64,000 nucleotides of DNA, taken from assembly GCA_027943335.1 (NCBI GenBank), contig BSBK01002091.1, positions 372,001 through 436,000 of the forward strand, in the 5' to 3' direction. The position numbers and the translations under genes are program-made. The notes under the pieces are model-generated. The model had not been told where the DNA came from. It did not search any database and saw only the letters and a program-made list of their open reading frames with translations. This DNA comes from Chamaecyparis obtusa (Eukaryota; Streptophyta; Pinopsida; Cupressales; Cupressaceae). This document shows positions 22,141-33,062 of the stretch, piece by piece (positions within the stretch are counted from its first letter, which is position 1; every line of letters begins with the position of its first letter).

Positions 22141-22816
22141 AGAACAATTTCCATTCTCTAGAAGATAGGTGCATAATAGAGGAGTCTGGAAATTCCATTT
22201 GCATTGGTGTGTCATCAAACATGGGTGCATCTACTAGTTGATCAGCAATAACTTGATGTTTTATAGCTTTTCTTTCAACATATTCAATGTCAAATTCGCT
22301 TAGAAGCATGACCCATTTAGCCAATCTACCTGTGAGGGCAGCCTTTCTTAGTAGGTATTTTAGTGGATCAATTTTTGCTACTAGATGCATGGTATGAGCT
22401 AACATATAGTGTCTTAGTTTTTTTGATGCAAAGATCATAGTGAGACAAGCTTTCTCAATCATAGAATAGTTCTTTTCATACGCCACCAATGTTCTGCTTA
22501 TATAATAAATGGCTCTTTTCTTTTTTTCTTCATCATGTTGCGCTAGCAATGCCCCCAGTGATGTGGTTGTTGTGGAGACATATAAGATCAATGGCTTCCG
22601 ATGAATAGGAGGCATCAAGATAGGTGGATTTGATAGATACTTCTTGATATGGTTAAAGTTGTTCTCACATTCTTCATTCCATGCAAAGGTCACACCTTTA
22701 TGTAATGTTTTTGTAAAAGGCTGTGATATGTCTGCTAGCTGTGATATAAATCTTCTGATAGATTGAACTCTTCCTTGCAACATCCTCATTTGACTGATAT
22801 TCATGGGAGGTTGCAT
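22141..22816 (-). pseudogene. Tat1 RT thumb and pol RNase H
   Basis: One open frame from MQPPMNISQMRMLQGRVQSI (RT connection) through FAWNEECENNFNHIKKYL to the pol RNase H: PLILYVSTTTTSLGALLAQ, RAIYYISRTLVAYEKNYSMIEK, LRHYMLAHTMHLVAKIDPLKYLL. In gypsy RNase H the first position is usually Asp (YVDAS or YLSAT variants); here it reads YVSTT, as is common in Tat pol RNase H, which is often degenerate. The frame is intact and continues into the second RNase H. Confidence 0.85.
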
Positions 22817-23700
22817 CTCTATTATAGCCTTGATTTTAGCTAGATCAACTTCAATGCTCTTCTTTGAAACTATGTATCCTAAGAGCTTTCCAGAAGTGAC
22901 ACCAAAAGCACACTTCTTACGATTTAGTCAGAGACTAAACTTTTCCATTCTGTCTAGGATCATGCTCAAGTCCTTTAGATGTTCCGTTCTAATCATAGAT
23001 TTTGCTAAAGTATCATCAACATAATCTTCCATAGTTTGATGCATCATGTCATGGAAAATAGATGTCATTTCTCTTTGATATGTAGCACCAGCATTTTTAA
23101 GCCCAAATGGTATGACATTCCAATAGAAGGTGCCTCATGCACATGTGAAAGTAGTTTTCTCTTCGTCCTCTTGAGAAATTTTTATTTGGTTATATCCAAA
23201 GAAACCGTACATTAAGGAATACATCTCAAAACCCGCAGTCATGTCCACTATCATATCAATGTTAGGCGGTGGAAAATCATCCTTAGGGCATGCTCTATTC
23301 ACATCTCTAAAGTCTTTGCACACTCTGATTGAGCCATCTGGTTTAGAAATAGGTACAATATTAGAGATCCACTCTACATAGTCAATAACTCAGATGAATC
23401 TAGTGTTTAGGAGCTTCTCTAATTTAGCTTTTACTAAGAGTGCAACATGAGGATGCATCTTTCTTAATTTTTGCTTGACAGGTTTGACATTTGGAGTGAT
23501 AGATAAATGATGCATTATGAGATTAGGATCCAATCCTGGCATATCTAAATATTTCCATGCAAAGTTGATCTTCTTCTTTGTTAGGAATGTAGTAAATTTG
23601 TGTTTCTCTTCTTTTGATAATGATTGTGCGACATGTACCAATTGTGGTTCCTCTATTGTACCCAAATTGATAGATTGAGTGGGCTCAATTAGAACTAGAG
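22817..23700 (-). pseudogene. Tat1 reverse transcriptase
   Basis: The order from 23665 leftward is FAWKYLDMPGLDPNLIMHHL, VKPVKQKLRKMHPHVALLV, then a stop, CKDFRDVNRACPKDDFPPPN, then SLMYGFFGYNQIKI. Here the first catalytic Asp (normally MDGFSGYN) is Tyr. IPFGLKNAGATYQRE and the active-site YVDD (23014-23025) follow. There are stops at the fingers (about 23388), at 23133-23135 and at about 22930. RT copies the element RNA to DNA; Asp loss and stops abolish this. Confidence 0.9.
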
Positions 23701-24433
23701 ATCTGTCCTATAAATGACTCAAAAGGACATCAAATATCTCATCCTTAGGTGCCTCAGAGAGGTTTTCACCTTTAAATATGTCTTTTATTTTTACTTTTGT
23801 GGGTTTTGAGACTGCCACAAAGTGGTTTTCACCCTCAAAACTCTTTTTCTTTTTCTTTTTATTCTTGTTTTTTTGACTAAGATATTTGATGTCCGACTCG
23901 GTCATGCTGATGCTTGGTTCACTAATGGAAGTACTCATACACTAAAATACATTGAGGTAGCAAGAAAGGGCATGGTCATTCAGGAAGCTATAAATACCAT
24001 GGCTTGGATTTGTGGAGGTTTGATCAATAAGTTCTAGATATTGGATAGTCAAAGTAGGGAAAGATTGGGAGATAGTGTTTACAGATATGGATTTTCCATC
24101 ATTGGTCCTAACCTGATGCTTGAGTTCAAAGGTGATATTACAACTTAAGACATTCAATTCATGAATAGGCTCAATGTCATCATGGGACTTCAATTCAGCC
24201 ATAGGTGGATCAGACTCGATAGGTTCATCATTTCGCTCTAGACTCACATTGGGAGTAGGTACATATTGGTGAATAATATCAACATGTTTCTTTGTAATAA
24301 GCTCATCTTCATCTAGTTCTGGAATGGCTCCCCATTCATAGTCATTTGATTCAGCTTCTGATTTAGGATCTCTAGGAAATCTTAGAACATGAGTAAAGTC
24401 AAGGTGAATATCCCAAGAAGGGTTACCCTTAGA
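23701..24433 (-). pseudogene. Tat1 protease-RT linker, broken
   Basis: Fragments at 23942-24247 and 23708-23938 are acidic and Lys-rich and have no catalytic motif. They join the G-patch segment to RT. Stops at about 24430 and 23940 and one near 23705 interrupt the frame. Confidence 0.6.
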
Positions 24434-26180
24434 TTATGATTTGAATTCATACTCATGGAAATCTGTCTCAAAATCACTATCACCTCCATCTTCTTGATTG
24501 TTTTTGAGATTAGTTGGTTCTTTTGTTTCTACTACATTAATTCTTTTGATTGGATCATCTTTATCATCAAGAAGGTCTTTGATCTCCTTAGGCAATTTTT
24601 CATAGGGGATGAGTTCTGAGCTATCTGAATCACAATTTGATGATTCTACTTCTTCTTTCTTAAGAAGAGGTTCTCCTGGTGCAATCCACTCTATGACATG
24701 AGAGCAATTACCTTTGAGGTGATAGGGTTTCATCTTAAATCCTAAGCCAACTTTGTTTTTATTTTCTCTACCAGTATGTGGGAGAGGTGCCTCAAGACCT
24801 TTTCCTCTAATTCCTAAAGGTCCTTTACCTGAATGTCCCATCTTAGCTATTAATTTATCTCCTAGACCATACAACTTAGAAGGGAGTTTGGATACTGTAG
24901 AGTCACTAGTTTGAACAACTTGAGATTCAGGTTCATCTTTGTATAGCCATGATAGCATAGCTTCATCCTCTTCAAATTCTTGCTTGGATACTTGTTCTGC
25001 TACAAAATTCTTTTTATATGCTTCTAGAGGCTCTTTAGAGTCTAGTTTGGATGGTTTCAAAGATTTCCCAGACTTAGGTGAGATAGGGAGAGATGTCAAA
25101 GATAAGACTGGCTCAATAGTATATTCTCCCATACTATTTTCTTTGATATTAACCTCTTTTGCAAGATATTTCATTTTAGATGTGGATGCTTCTTTAGTTG
25201 GTTCAATGGAAGATTCTTTGTTATTAGGTACAAGCTTATCTGCACTTTCCTTCAAGGTGTTGCAAGTTGTATTCAGATCTACGGGGATAGTAACCTCTAC
25301 TCCTTCATAAGGAAACTTCAAACATTGATGGTATGTAGAAGGAATAGCTTGCATTTCATGTATCCATGGTCTCCCTAGAAGGACGTTGTAGGCCAAAGGT
25401 AGATCAAGCACTTGACAGATGGTATCTTTGATAACTGGACCCACTCTGATAGGTAAGATAATGGTGCCTTTAGAAGATATTTCTTGTTCATCATAGGCTT
25501 TGATAGTTATTTTCTTTCTAGGATCAATAGCCAATTCTAAAAATCCCAATTGTGTGATCAAGCTGTAAGAACAAATGTTTAGGCTAGTGCCCCCATCTAT
25601 CAACACATGTTTGACTCTACAGTTTTGGATCAAGACTTCTATATGCAAAGGCTGATTATGTGGGTGACTTAAGGAGTTGTCATCTTCTTCTAAAAAGGAG
25701 ATATATTATGGAGATGTAAGATGTCCAACTATAGTCTGGAACCTATCTAAATCAAGGTCATCAGGAACATTGGAACTGAGCAAAGCTTTATTGAGAATGG
25801 CTCTATGAGCTGGAGATATTTGAAGCAACTCAAACATGGATATTTTCACATTAGTGTGTTGGAGTTGTTGGACAATGTTATAAGATGTATGCCTTATATC
25901 CTTTGGATTGGAAGATTTGGAATCAGCCTTCTATTTAGAAGCAAATGAAAGATTGAAGGGCACCTTAGGGACATTTGATGAATCTGGAATTTGTCCTTTC
26001 AGATGCATTTGAGCTTGTGATCAAGTAACTACATTAGTTGAGGAATGATCTCTATCTCTTCATACAATTGTGATGACATTGCAACTTTCAGAGAGATATG
26101 GTTCAACCATATTCTTGACAACATTATTTCTAGGGTAGGCATAGTTGACTTTTGCCCCCATATTAGGCTAAGAAGTTGAA
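24434..26180 (-). pseudogene. Tat1 aspartic protease and G-patch region
   Basis: Reading from 26000 leftward gives SYNIVQQLQHTNVKISMFE and FQTIVGHLTSP, then a stop, then the retropepsin loop VKHVLIDGGTSLNICSYSL (active Asp near 25595, in the D-G-G form common in Tat). LLGRPWIHEMQAIPSTYHQ follows. The frame is open from 25648 to 24434 (404 codons). Near 24730-24870 lies a Gly-rich G-patch-like motif, IAKMGHSGKGPLGIRGKGL with NKVGLGFK, and an acidic tail. The protease would cut the polyprotein; G-patch domains bind RNA or helicases. Decayed only by the flanking stops. Confidence 0.85.
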
Positions 26181-27813
26181 ACTTCTTGACCATGTTTCAG
26201 AAATGGTTTTGTGAATGCTGTATGATTGTTACTACTTTGGGGATTGTCAATTGTGATGTCTCCACTATCGATCAGATCTTGAATGGTATGCTTCAAGTGG
26301 TAGCAATTATTAGTTTTGTGACCTTTACTCTGATGGAAATCACTGAATTCATTTCCTCTCCACCATTTCGGTTTGGGGTCCTGATCATTTGGTCAGATTG
26401 GTGGTAAAGAGATGACATTATCAACTAGTAGATTTTTCATAGCTGATTCTAAAGACTCTCCCAGAGGAGTAAACTTTCAATGTTTATCCCATCTTTTGTA
26501 ATTTGGCTTCTTTTGAGATGGTTCAGAAGACTTTTTCTCTGAAGCTTTAATGGCTTGAGTTCTAAGAGTGAGATTGTAGGCTAGTGCCTTTGATGGGGCA
26601 TGGAAAGTGTCAACAATGCCATCTATGATGATGCCTTTGTTCTTGTTCCAATTTTGTTCTTGTCTTTAGAACTAGATCCTGATTCGTACTTGTCTTTTTG
26701 AAGTGTGATTTCTCCTTTTTTCACAAGCACTTTTTTGATTTTGATAGCATTATCTACCATTTTATCAAAAGATGTATGATCTTGCATTTGTAGAGGATAA
26801 TTGATTTCTAGAACAAGGTTGTTGATGAAGATTTCCAATTTTTCTATTTCTGGAATAGGTCTGGCATATAGAGAGAACTTCTTCCTCCATCTCTTGAAAA
26901 ATGTTAGGAATGGTTCCCTTGGATATTGCTTGAGATTATAGATATCAATCATGGTAACTGAATGTTGAATATTGTAGGAGTATTGATGATAAAACAATTT
27001 GATCAACTCCTCAAAATTTTTGATAGTAGAAGGCAGTCTAGAGAACCAATGGATGGCTGCTCCCCCTAGAGATCGAGGGAAGAGACACATCAGATAGGTT
27101 GGTTCATGCATGAACTCCATTAATTGTGTATAGAATTCTCTGACATGATCTTGAGGATCTAAGTGTCCATCATACTTATCATACTTCAGCATCTCCACTC
27201 TTTTTGGAAAGGGTGGCATGTACAAGTCTTTGTCAAATGGAAAAGAACATAGAGCCTCCATGAAGAACTCTTTGGGTTCCTTCTCTTTTTCGAGTTGATT
27301 CAGTTTGACTTGTAAAGTATGTATTTGTTTCATCATAGCTATGAGTGGAGTTTCTTCCTCATGTATGATGATAGCTTCAACATTAAAATTAGGAGGAACC
27401 TTAGCTCCTTGATGAGCTAATTTTAAAAAGTATGCTTCTCTATCTTCTTTCAAGAAATGCTTCATCATCTGTTTGAAGGTATCATCATTTTGATATTGAG
27501 CAACTTCTTCAGGTGTGCATTCCTGATCTACACCATGCTGAGATTGGGCTCTTTGAGAGAAAAAAATTTTCCATGCTTGAGACATGGTAGGAGTTTGTGG
27601 ACTCCCTGGATTAGATTGATGTGGGGTTTGTTGGGTACCTCCGTGAGTTGATGGAGGAGGTATGTAACTAGATTTCAATCGATAGTTGCCAAGACCATCA
27701 TCCTCATAAAGACCAAAATTGATGAGTTTCTCAAGAGTTGGAGTTTGGAGAGTGGTGATAGATTTCTTGTGAGAGGAAGCTCTAGTCTCCACCACTAACC
27801 TCAAGTGAAACAA
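26181..27813 (-). pseudogene. gag: Tat1 gag
   Basis: The open part is 26623-27813. After an N-terminal Pro/Gln-rich region comes a coiled-coil-like segment (MMKQIHTLQVKLNQLEKEKE), then the capsid core: YDGHLDPQDHVREFYTQLME, LGGAAIHWFSRLPSTI, then FLTFFKRWRKKFSL. The frame starts without a nearby ATG, so the true start is unsettled. Beyond a frameshift near 26620, the zinc-knuckle segment reads FSDFHQSKGHKTNNCYHLKH (about 26275-26335); the first Cys is Ser, while His, His and Cys remain. LKHTIQDLIDSGDI after it is typical of Tat Gags. Gag forms the particle and binds RNA. Confidence 0.88.
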
Positions 27814-28239
27814 AAGAATAAGATCTAGATAACCGAAGAATGAATTGAATCAAGATGATCAGATGATGCAACCTTGTCAAGGTTTGATTGATTTGAAGAT
27901 TTGATTAGACATGGATGAAGGATACTATGCCCTAGATGTATAGGTAGGTTCCCAAAAGATAGCGGACAAGATATCACAACACAGTCATTTTGATGATTGA
28001 TTAAAGATTGATTTGAAGATTGATAGTTATGACAAGGTTTTGACACGAGATGATAAAGATACAAATCGATTAAACAGAAGGCTGAATCAGATTCAAAAGG
28101 CCACTTTAGGAAAATGATTGGATTCTCAATAGCTACTGCTCTATTCCTGACATGGTGATTTGATCGATAGATTCTGGAAATAGGTTGAAAAAGCTAAATA
28201 TTTGGCAATTCTAAAAATTTTCTGACAAGTCTCAAAAAT

Positions 28240-28510
28240 TTCCCAAATGACACTCTACAAACTCGTACAATAGTGGGTATGCTATGAAATGACAGTTGTA
28301 AAACTCATACAATAGTTGCAAAACTCGTATGATAGAGGGTAACCAATGAAATGACAGTTGAAAATTTCATACGATAGTTGCAAGATTTTGACTTTGAGAA
28401 TTTGCTAGCATGAAAAATCATACGACACTGGGTACTCAATCATATGACAGATGGGCTATAATGAAATGAAACTTTGAGAAAACTCATATGACTTTCTGAC
28501 CTCCTGAGAT
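28240..28510 (-). repeat. TCGTACGA-type repeat cluster next to gag
   Basis: Units on the plus strand read aaactcgtacaatagtggg, aactcgtatgatag, catacgatag, catacgacactggg and atgaaatgacag. They are more degenerate than those at 30195-30540. In the gag transcript they read TGTCGTAYGA and TGTCATTTCAT. Confidence 0.75.
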
Positions 28511-29243
28511 GACTTTTGACTCCAGAAAAGGATTTTACTTCAGATTTTGCAAATTTTGAGTTTTCAAATTTGAATTGTTTGCAAATTTAAATGTCTAGAT
28601 TTGAGAATTGTAACAGATTTGTTCATTTTCAGTAACCAAATAGATAAAAAATCACGCAAAATAGCAAGCAAGTGATTTCAAGCATGTCTGAAAACAATGA
28701 ACAAGGGAAAAAACAACCTTGTGCATGAACAATCAAGTGACTTATTCATTCTAATCCTCAGAAGCACTAATTGTGTATGTTCCAAAATGTTTTGCAATGA
28801 TGCACATATACCCTAGAAAATAAAAATGTGGCCTCGCTAGGGTTTTTTAGTAATGGTTTGACTCTACAACTTTTATGATTGAAAGGGGTGAAATCTAATC
28901 CAGGCACACTAGGGTTTTGACACAGTCTGAGAGCTTAATCTTTGGGAGTTGCTAGGGAGATCTGACAACCCAACAATGAACCATACCTGTGGAGATTTCT
29001 TCCACAAGGACATTTATATAGCGGCTGTCACTACCACAGTGAAAATGGCTATTACCACTTGAGGTTTTGTCAACGTAGTTTACCGTATGAAGGGATTGTC
29101 CGCTATGGTTAACCCTCTCTAAAGATGACTCACAATAGTATACCACAAGGGGACTTGGCTCTAGATCCAAGTTTTTTGATGCCTTTTCACTTTTAACCCA
29201 AACAAAGTAGATAGATAAATCTGACACGCTAAGACAATTTATC

Positions 29244-29431
29244 TCACCAAGGTCTATGATATCAACCCCACGTGATCTATCAACCCCTCCAGAGAGAGAA
29301 TGTATCAATCAATAAGGGAAGATGCACTAAGTAATTTTTATTCACCAAAGCTCATGATGTCAACCCCACGTGATCTATCAACCTCTCCTGGGAGAGAATG
29401 TATCAATCAATAAGAGAAGAAGCACTAAGTA
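29244..29431. repeat. Tandem duplication of about 90 bp in Tat1 leader
   Basis: tcaccaaggtctatgatatc... (29244-29333) is repeated as tcaccaaagctcatgatgtc... (29342-29431). Both contain caaccccacgtgatctatca and gagagaatgtatcaatcaat. The copies differ at several sites, so the duplication is not very recent. Confidence 0.9.
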
Positions 29432-30194
29432 TCCTCCCTACCTACAAGGATTCTATCATCAAGAAGGATTTCATTGGGAATCCAATCTCTCAAGAATCAC
29501 GAATAGTGTTCATAGGGCCTAATTACTATGTGAGCACAAATGTATGTTTCCAAAAAGCAAATCTACCAAAAGTACCCAAAAAGAAGAAAAAGGAACACTC
29601 AATGCTTAAAGTGAATATGAGGTGAGTCCATAAGGTGGAACAATTAACCCCTCACATAAGCTAAAAGTGAGTCCACAACTTAGAAAACAAGTGAGTTCAA
29701 AAAAGCACAAAAGGGTTGCCTAGTGGAACAATTAACGCTTCTTTCATGTAGACCCCTCCCCTTTAATGTGGTGCTGATATTGCAACCACGGGGTGAAAAT
29801 GAGGGGCCAGGAGATTTAGCGAGTCCAATAACCCAAGATAGCAATCTAGATCAATCACCAGTAATCTAAGATAGCTAATAAATACCTAAGGTGTCACAAC
29901 CTAGTATCAATTATGCAAGTGTGTAAAACAAAAGCATGAAAAGAAGCACTCAAGCTAGACACACGAGAGATTTATTTTAGGATCCAAATTGAAATGTTAT
30001 TAGATTAAGGAGAATACCTAGAATCCTCGCAACACGCTTAGTAGATGTTTACCTAATTTTTAGCAATTCTTGCACTTTTTTCCAATCAAACCCAGTAGGA
30101 GTCAATCAAAAATAGAGAATTTCAATTATTAAGATTAGCCGTTAGTCAAAATCTAAAAATCAAATATGACAAACTACCCTAAAAAATAAAATGA

Positions 30195-30540
30195 CAATTG
30201 AAACCTGATGCCAAAACTCGTACAACAATGGGTCTGTTACCAGACGATAGTCTGAAACTCGTACGATGGTGGGTATGCTCCTAGATGACAGTCTGGAAAC
30301 TCGTACGACACTGGGTGTCTGATGAAATGACAATCCAGCTTCTAAACGACAGTGGGTACCTGATGAAATGATCCTCGATAAAATTAATTTTTGTACGATA
30401 GTGGGTATGCTCCCAGACGACACTGTGTGTTTAATGAAATGATAGTCTGAAAAAAACTTGTATGACACTGGGTGTCTAATGAAATAACAGTCTGAAAAAC
30501 TTGTATGATAGTTTGAAAAACTCGTACGACACTGTACAGA
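30195..30540 (-). repeat. TCGTACGA-type repeat cluster after the Tat1 primer site
   Basis: About eight or more units of roughly 40 bp on the plus strand: aaactcgtacgacactgggt, gtctgatgaaatgacagtct. The core TCGTACGA is a perfect palindrome. In the gag transcript the order is TGTCATTTCATCAGACACC, then AGTGTCGTACGAG. It begins about 110 bases after the primer site. Confidence 0.85.
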
Positions 30541-30653
30541 TCAAAATTAAAAATCACGTTGTACTAAGAATACCACCAGAACAGGCAGCAGCAGGGGAGT
30601 TCTAATAGAGAAATGATAGAAGATTAACAGAAATGAAGGGAAGCCCATTTCAG

Positions 30654-30673
30654 GGCCCCACGGTGGGTGCTAG
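30654..30673 (-). promoter_or_regulatory. Primer binding site of Tat1
   Basis: The minus strand after the 5' LTR reads TAGCACCCACCGTGGGGCCC, close to the TGGCGCCCACCGTGGGGC type used by many plant Tat elements. The expected second base G is A here. I do not assign the tRNA firmly. Confidence 0.75.
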
Positions 30674-30676
30674 AAA

Positions 30677-31975
30677 TGTGTGTGTGAAAATTGTACCTAT
30701 TTTGTAGACACAACACTTCAGTAAACATTAGAGGTTAGCAAAAATCAAAATCGTGCAAAATTGAAATCTAATCTAACCAGGTGATTTACTGCCTTCTAGT
30801 AGGTGTGAGATCAATGTTCTTAGATTGTTATCAAGATCAGTGACCTAGACGAGACCTAAATGAAGGATTTGAATGCAAAACTGATCTAGATATGAATTGA
30901 ATGCAATTAATCTATATTTTTGATATTTTAGATGCAATGATATGATCAAAACTGATATGAAATCTATTGCTAATATGGAAATTGATCTATGATATGCTAA
31001 AAACTGATATGTTATGATATGCTGAATGATCTAACAATGATATGAAAAAGAAAAACTAAATGAATGTAAAAACCAAATTGATCTCACAATAGCCTTAATT
31101 TGCAATAAGCTTTGATTCTCCAGATAGCAATTCTTCAGCGTGATTGTGTAAAATTATGAGATGCTTTGAGATGAGCTGAGGCTTTTAATTTATAGAAATC
31201 CAAGGCTTTAGAGGTGCATGGAAGAAAGCCATAAATCACTCAAATAACTTAGGTTGATTTTTGAGTTATTTTTAAATAAAGATAATTTAATTCACAAAAA
31301 CATGCAAATCATGCAAAAATAGCTTTTTAACTCAAATTAGAAGTTTAGATCAATTTTAAAACTCAAAAATGATGTTGAGTTCCAAAAATTCAATAACTTG
31401 CATTGATTTCTGATTTGGAGTTTAACTACTCTTTGATTGTGCACATGGATAATTATGAATTAATAAATAAATAAAGTGATTTATTCTCAACTTAACTAAT
31501 TTTTGAAAATAAATAATTGATTTATGGGTTAATCAATTATTTAATCAAACTTTTATTAAAAACTATATTATTAAATAATGACAACTTGCTTTAATTAATT
31601 AAATAAGAATTTAATCAATTAATCATAGGAATTTTGATTTATTGTCAAATTTAAATAATAATATTTAGGAATAAATATAATTAAATTCAATTAAATAATT
31701 AAGTGGCAGAATTAAATCCAATTAATTAAATATGAAAATATTCAATTAATCAAACATAGGATAAATGTGATTTATCGCCAAATAATTATAAAATTAAAGA
31801 TAATTATGTTAAATAGGAATATTGCTAGGAATATTCCCCAATGCAAAATTTAAGATAATCAATTAGGATTCGATGATGTGTCAATGTGCCTTAGATTAGG
31901 ACTTTGATGTCGATTTCATTCGATTTATTGATGTAGGAGATTAATGAACTTATAGCTCATTTTTGGAGTATTACA
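30677..31975 (-). repeat. 5' LTR of Tat1 (right copy)
   Basis: It matches 13358-14658 along its length (1299 bp). In element sense it starts TGTAATACTCC and ends CACACACACA, followed by the primer site. Confidence 0.95.
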
Positions 31976-32304
31976 GTTTCTACATCGAACCTAGAGCATC
32001 TACCATTGGTGTTCATTCTACATTGAGGGGGGGCTACTTGGTCTTTCTTCCACTAGTTCCATCTTATGGGGGGGATATTTTCCTCATGTGAGGTCTTCTC
32101 TCTCATATTCAATTATTGTATTCATCTCTTTTTGGGGGGGAGGTTTTTTCCAATGTGGTCTTCCCTCTTTCTCCTCATTATAAGAGATTGCATTATCTTT
32201 TACTCTTGCATATTGTACATGGGTACCTAACATGGCCTAGTAGTCAGGACCCATCTTGCATTGTGAGCTTAAGTGCATTCTCCTAAGTTGCACTTTAGGG
32301 GGGG
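31976..32304 (+). mobile_element. Copia1 3' internal tail with four G-tract motifs
   Basis: Non-coding end of copia1. G runs of seven or eight with purine context occur at 32028-32035, 32071-32077, 32133-32140 and 32298-32304; the last (ctttagggggg) is the polypurine tract next to the LTR. The others look like diverged copies of it. Confidence 0.75.
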
Positions 32305-32801
32305 TGTTGGTGTAATTAAATATTTACTAATTAGACTTTACTTAAGTTTACTTAGAATAATGCATTTTCATATTAGTTGTCATTATGACACCTAGGAGTT
32401 TGCATTTCATTTTAGCACATGGTTAGGATAACTTCCACTTTAGGTGTGGTAGTTCTCATCACATACCTCTTTGTGTGTGAGATCCACCTTTAGTGCTCTT
32501 ATCACATTATCATCCTCTCATTGTTGCACATGTTGCACATACTTTGATGTACAATGGAGGATGATCCACCTTTGGTTGACATGTGATTTTGCCATGTCTA
32601 GGTTATAGCTTATCACTTGCATATCTTCTAGTTATCATGCATTGCCTATATATTGAGGCATTCCTACATTGTATCAATAAATTCAATCTATCTATTATTC
32701 ATTATTTTATCATTGGATCATATCATATTTTGTCTCTCTTATGCTATCTCTTGAGCTTCTAGATCTTGGTGTTCATTCTTTGGCTTAGGAAAATTCTTAT
32801 A
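32305..32801 (+). repeat. 3' LTR of copia1
   Basis: It starts TGTTGGTGTAATT after the polypurine tract and ends cttata (5' copy cttaca). It pairs with 8958-9445, with a TATA-like tatatatt at 32648-32655 and caataaattc downstream. A short duplication (gttgcacat twice near 32522) makes it slightly longer. Confidence 0.88.
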
Positions 32802-33062
32802 AAATTGGATGAATAAGATACTCTTGATGATATTAATGATATTTATGATGAATATGAGACTATTGATGTTGACATTGATTTACCTAATATTCTTTCATCA
32901 CAATTGACACTTCCACCTAGTATCAAACATTATGATTCTCAAGAGGATCCTTATTTGGAATTGGCTATCATTCTTATGGTTTTGGATATAGTCCCTCTTG
33001 TGAGTTACCCACCTTCCCTAAATGATATAGAACAAGATGGGGAGAGTAGGAGACACACTTGA
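32802..33062 (+). pseudogene. Gypsy1 acidic C-terminal coding remnant
   Basis: After copia1 the gypsy1 frame resumes as DTLDDINDIYDEYETIDVDI, then LPPSIKHYDSQEDPYLELAI, ending QDGESRRHT before TGA. It continues the acidic stretch at 8878-8957 (DVLEEVTVNNDVKMKDYDD). I recognise no domain. Its match in character across the copia1 insertion supports the nesting. Confidence 0.55.

Larger units (their letters stand above)
27814..30652 (-). other. Tat1 gag leader
   Basis: About 2.8 kb between primer site and gag, with no supported protein. It contains two clusters of TCGTACGA-type repeats (28240-28510, 30195-30540) and a tandem duplication (29244-29431). Long leaders are usual in Tat elements. Confidence 0.6.
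13358..31975 (-). mobile_element. Tat1: full-length Tat-lineage Ty3/gypsy element with antisense PMD gene
   Basis: The LTRs are 13358-14658 (3' in element sense) and 30677-31975 (5'), with primer site at 30654-30673 and polypurine tract at 14659-14675. From right to left come leader, gag, protease, G-patch segment, RT, RNase H, second RNase H and integrase. Then follow about 5.7 kb of non-pol sequence with a PMD gene on the plus strand. Two RNase H domains, the second after the pol RNase H, are a hallmark of the Tat lineage (Ogre, Athila-Tat group). Length is 18.6 kb. The LTRs are the most alike of the three nested pairs, so this is the youngest layer. Stops and catalytic changes make it inactive. 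Confidence 0.92.
8958..32801 (+). mobile_element. Copia1: non-autonomous Ty1/copia element inside gypsy1
   Basis: The LTRs are 8958-9445 and 32305-32801, with primer site 9446-9457 and polypurine tract at 32293-32304. It contains gag, protease, a pre-integrase fragment and an unknown acidic ORF. After removal of Tat1 (13358-31975) the internal region is about 4.2 kb, with no integrase core, RT or RNase H recognised. It interrupts gypsy1 after 8957, and gypsy1 coding resumes at 32802. A clean target duplication cannot be fixed, because the left LTR edge (ttttggtgaaatt) resembles both LTR and host sequence. Confidence 0.85.

Noticed and set aside
28952..29308. Minus-strand frame of 118 codons in the Tat1 leader
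   Set aside because: No motif, partly made of the tandem duplication; an extra leader ORF cannot be excluded but is not supported.
8951..32806. aaatt as target duplication of copia1
   Set aside because: aaatt occurs at both edges, but using it would remove the TG start that aligns with the 3' LTR; not decidable by eye.
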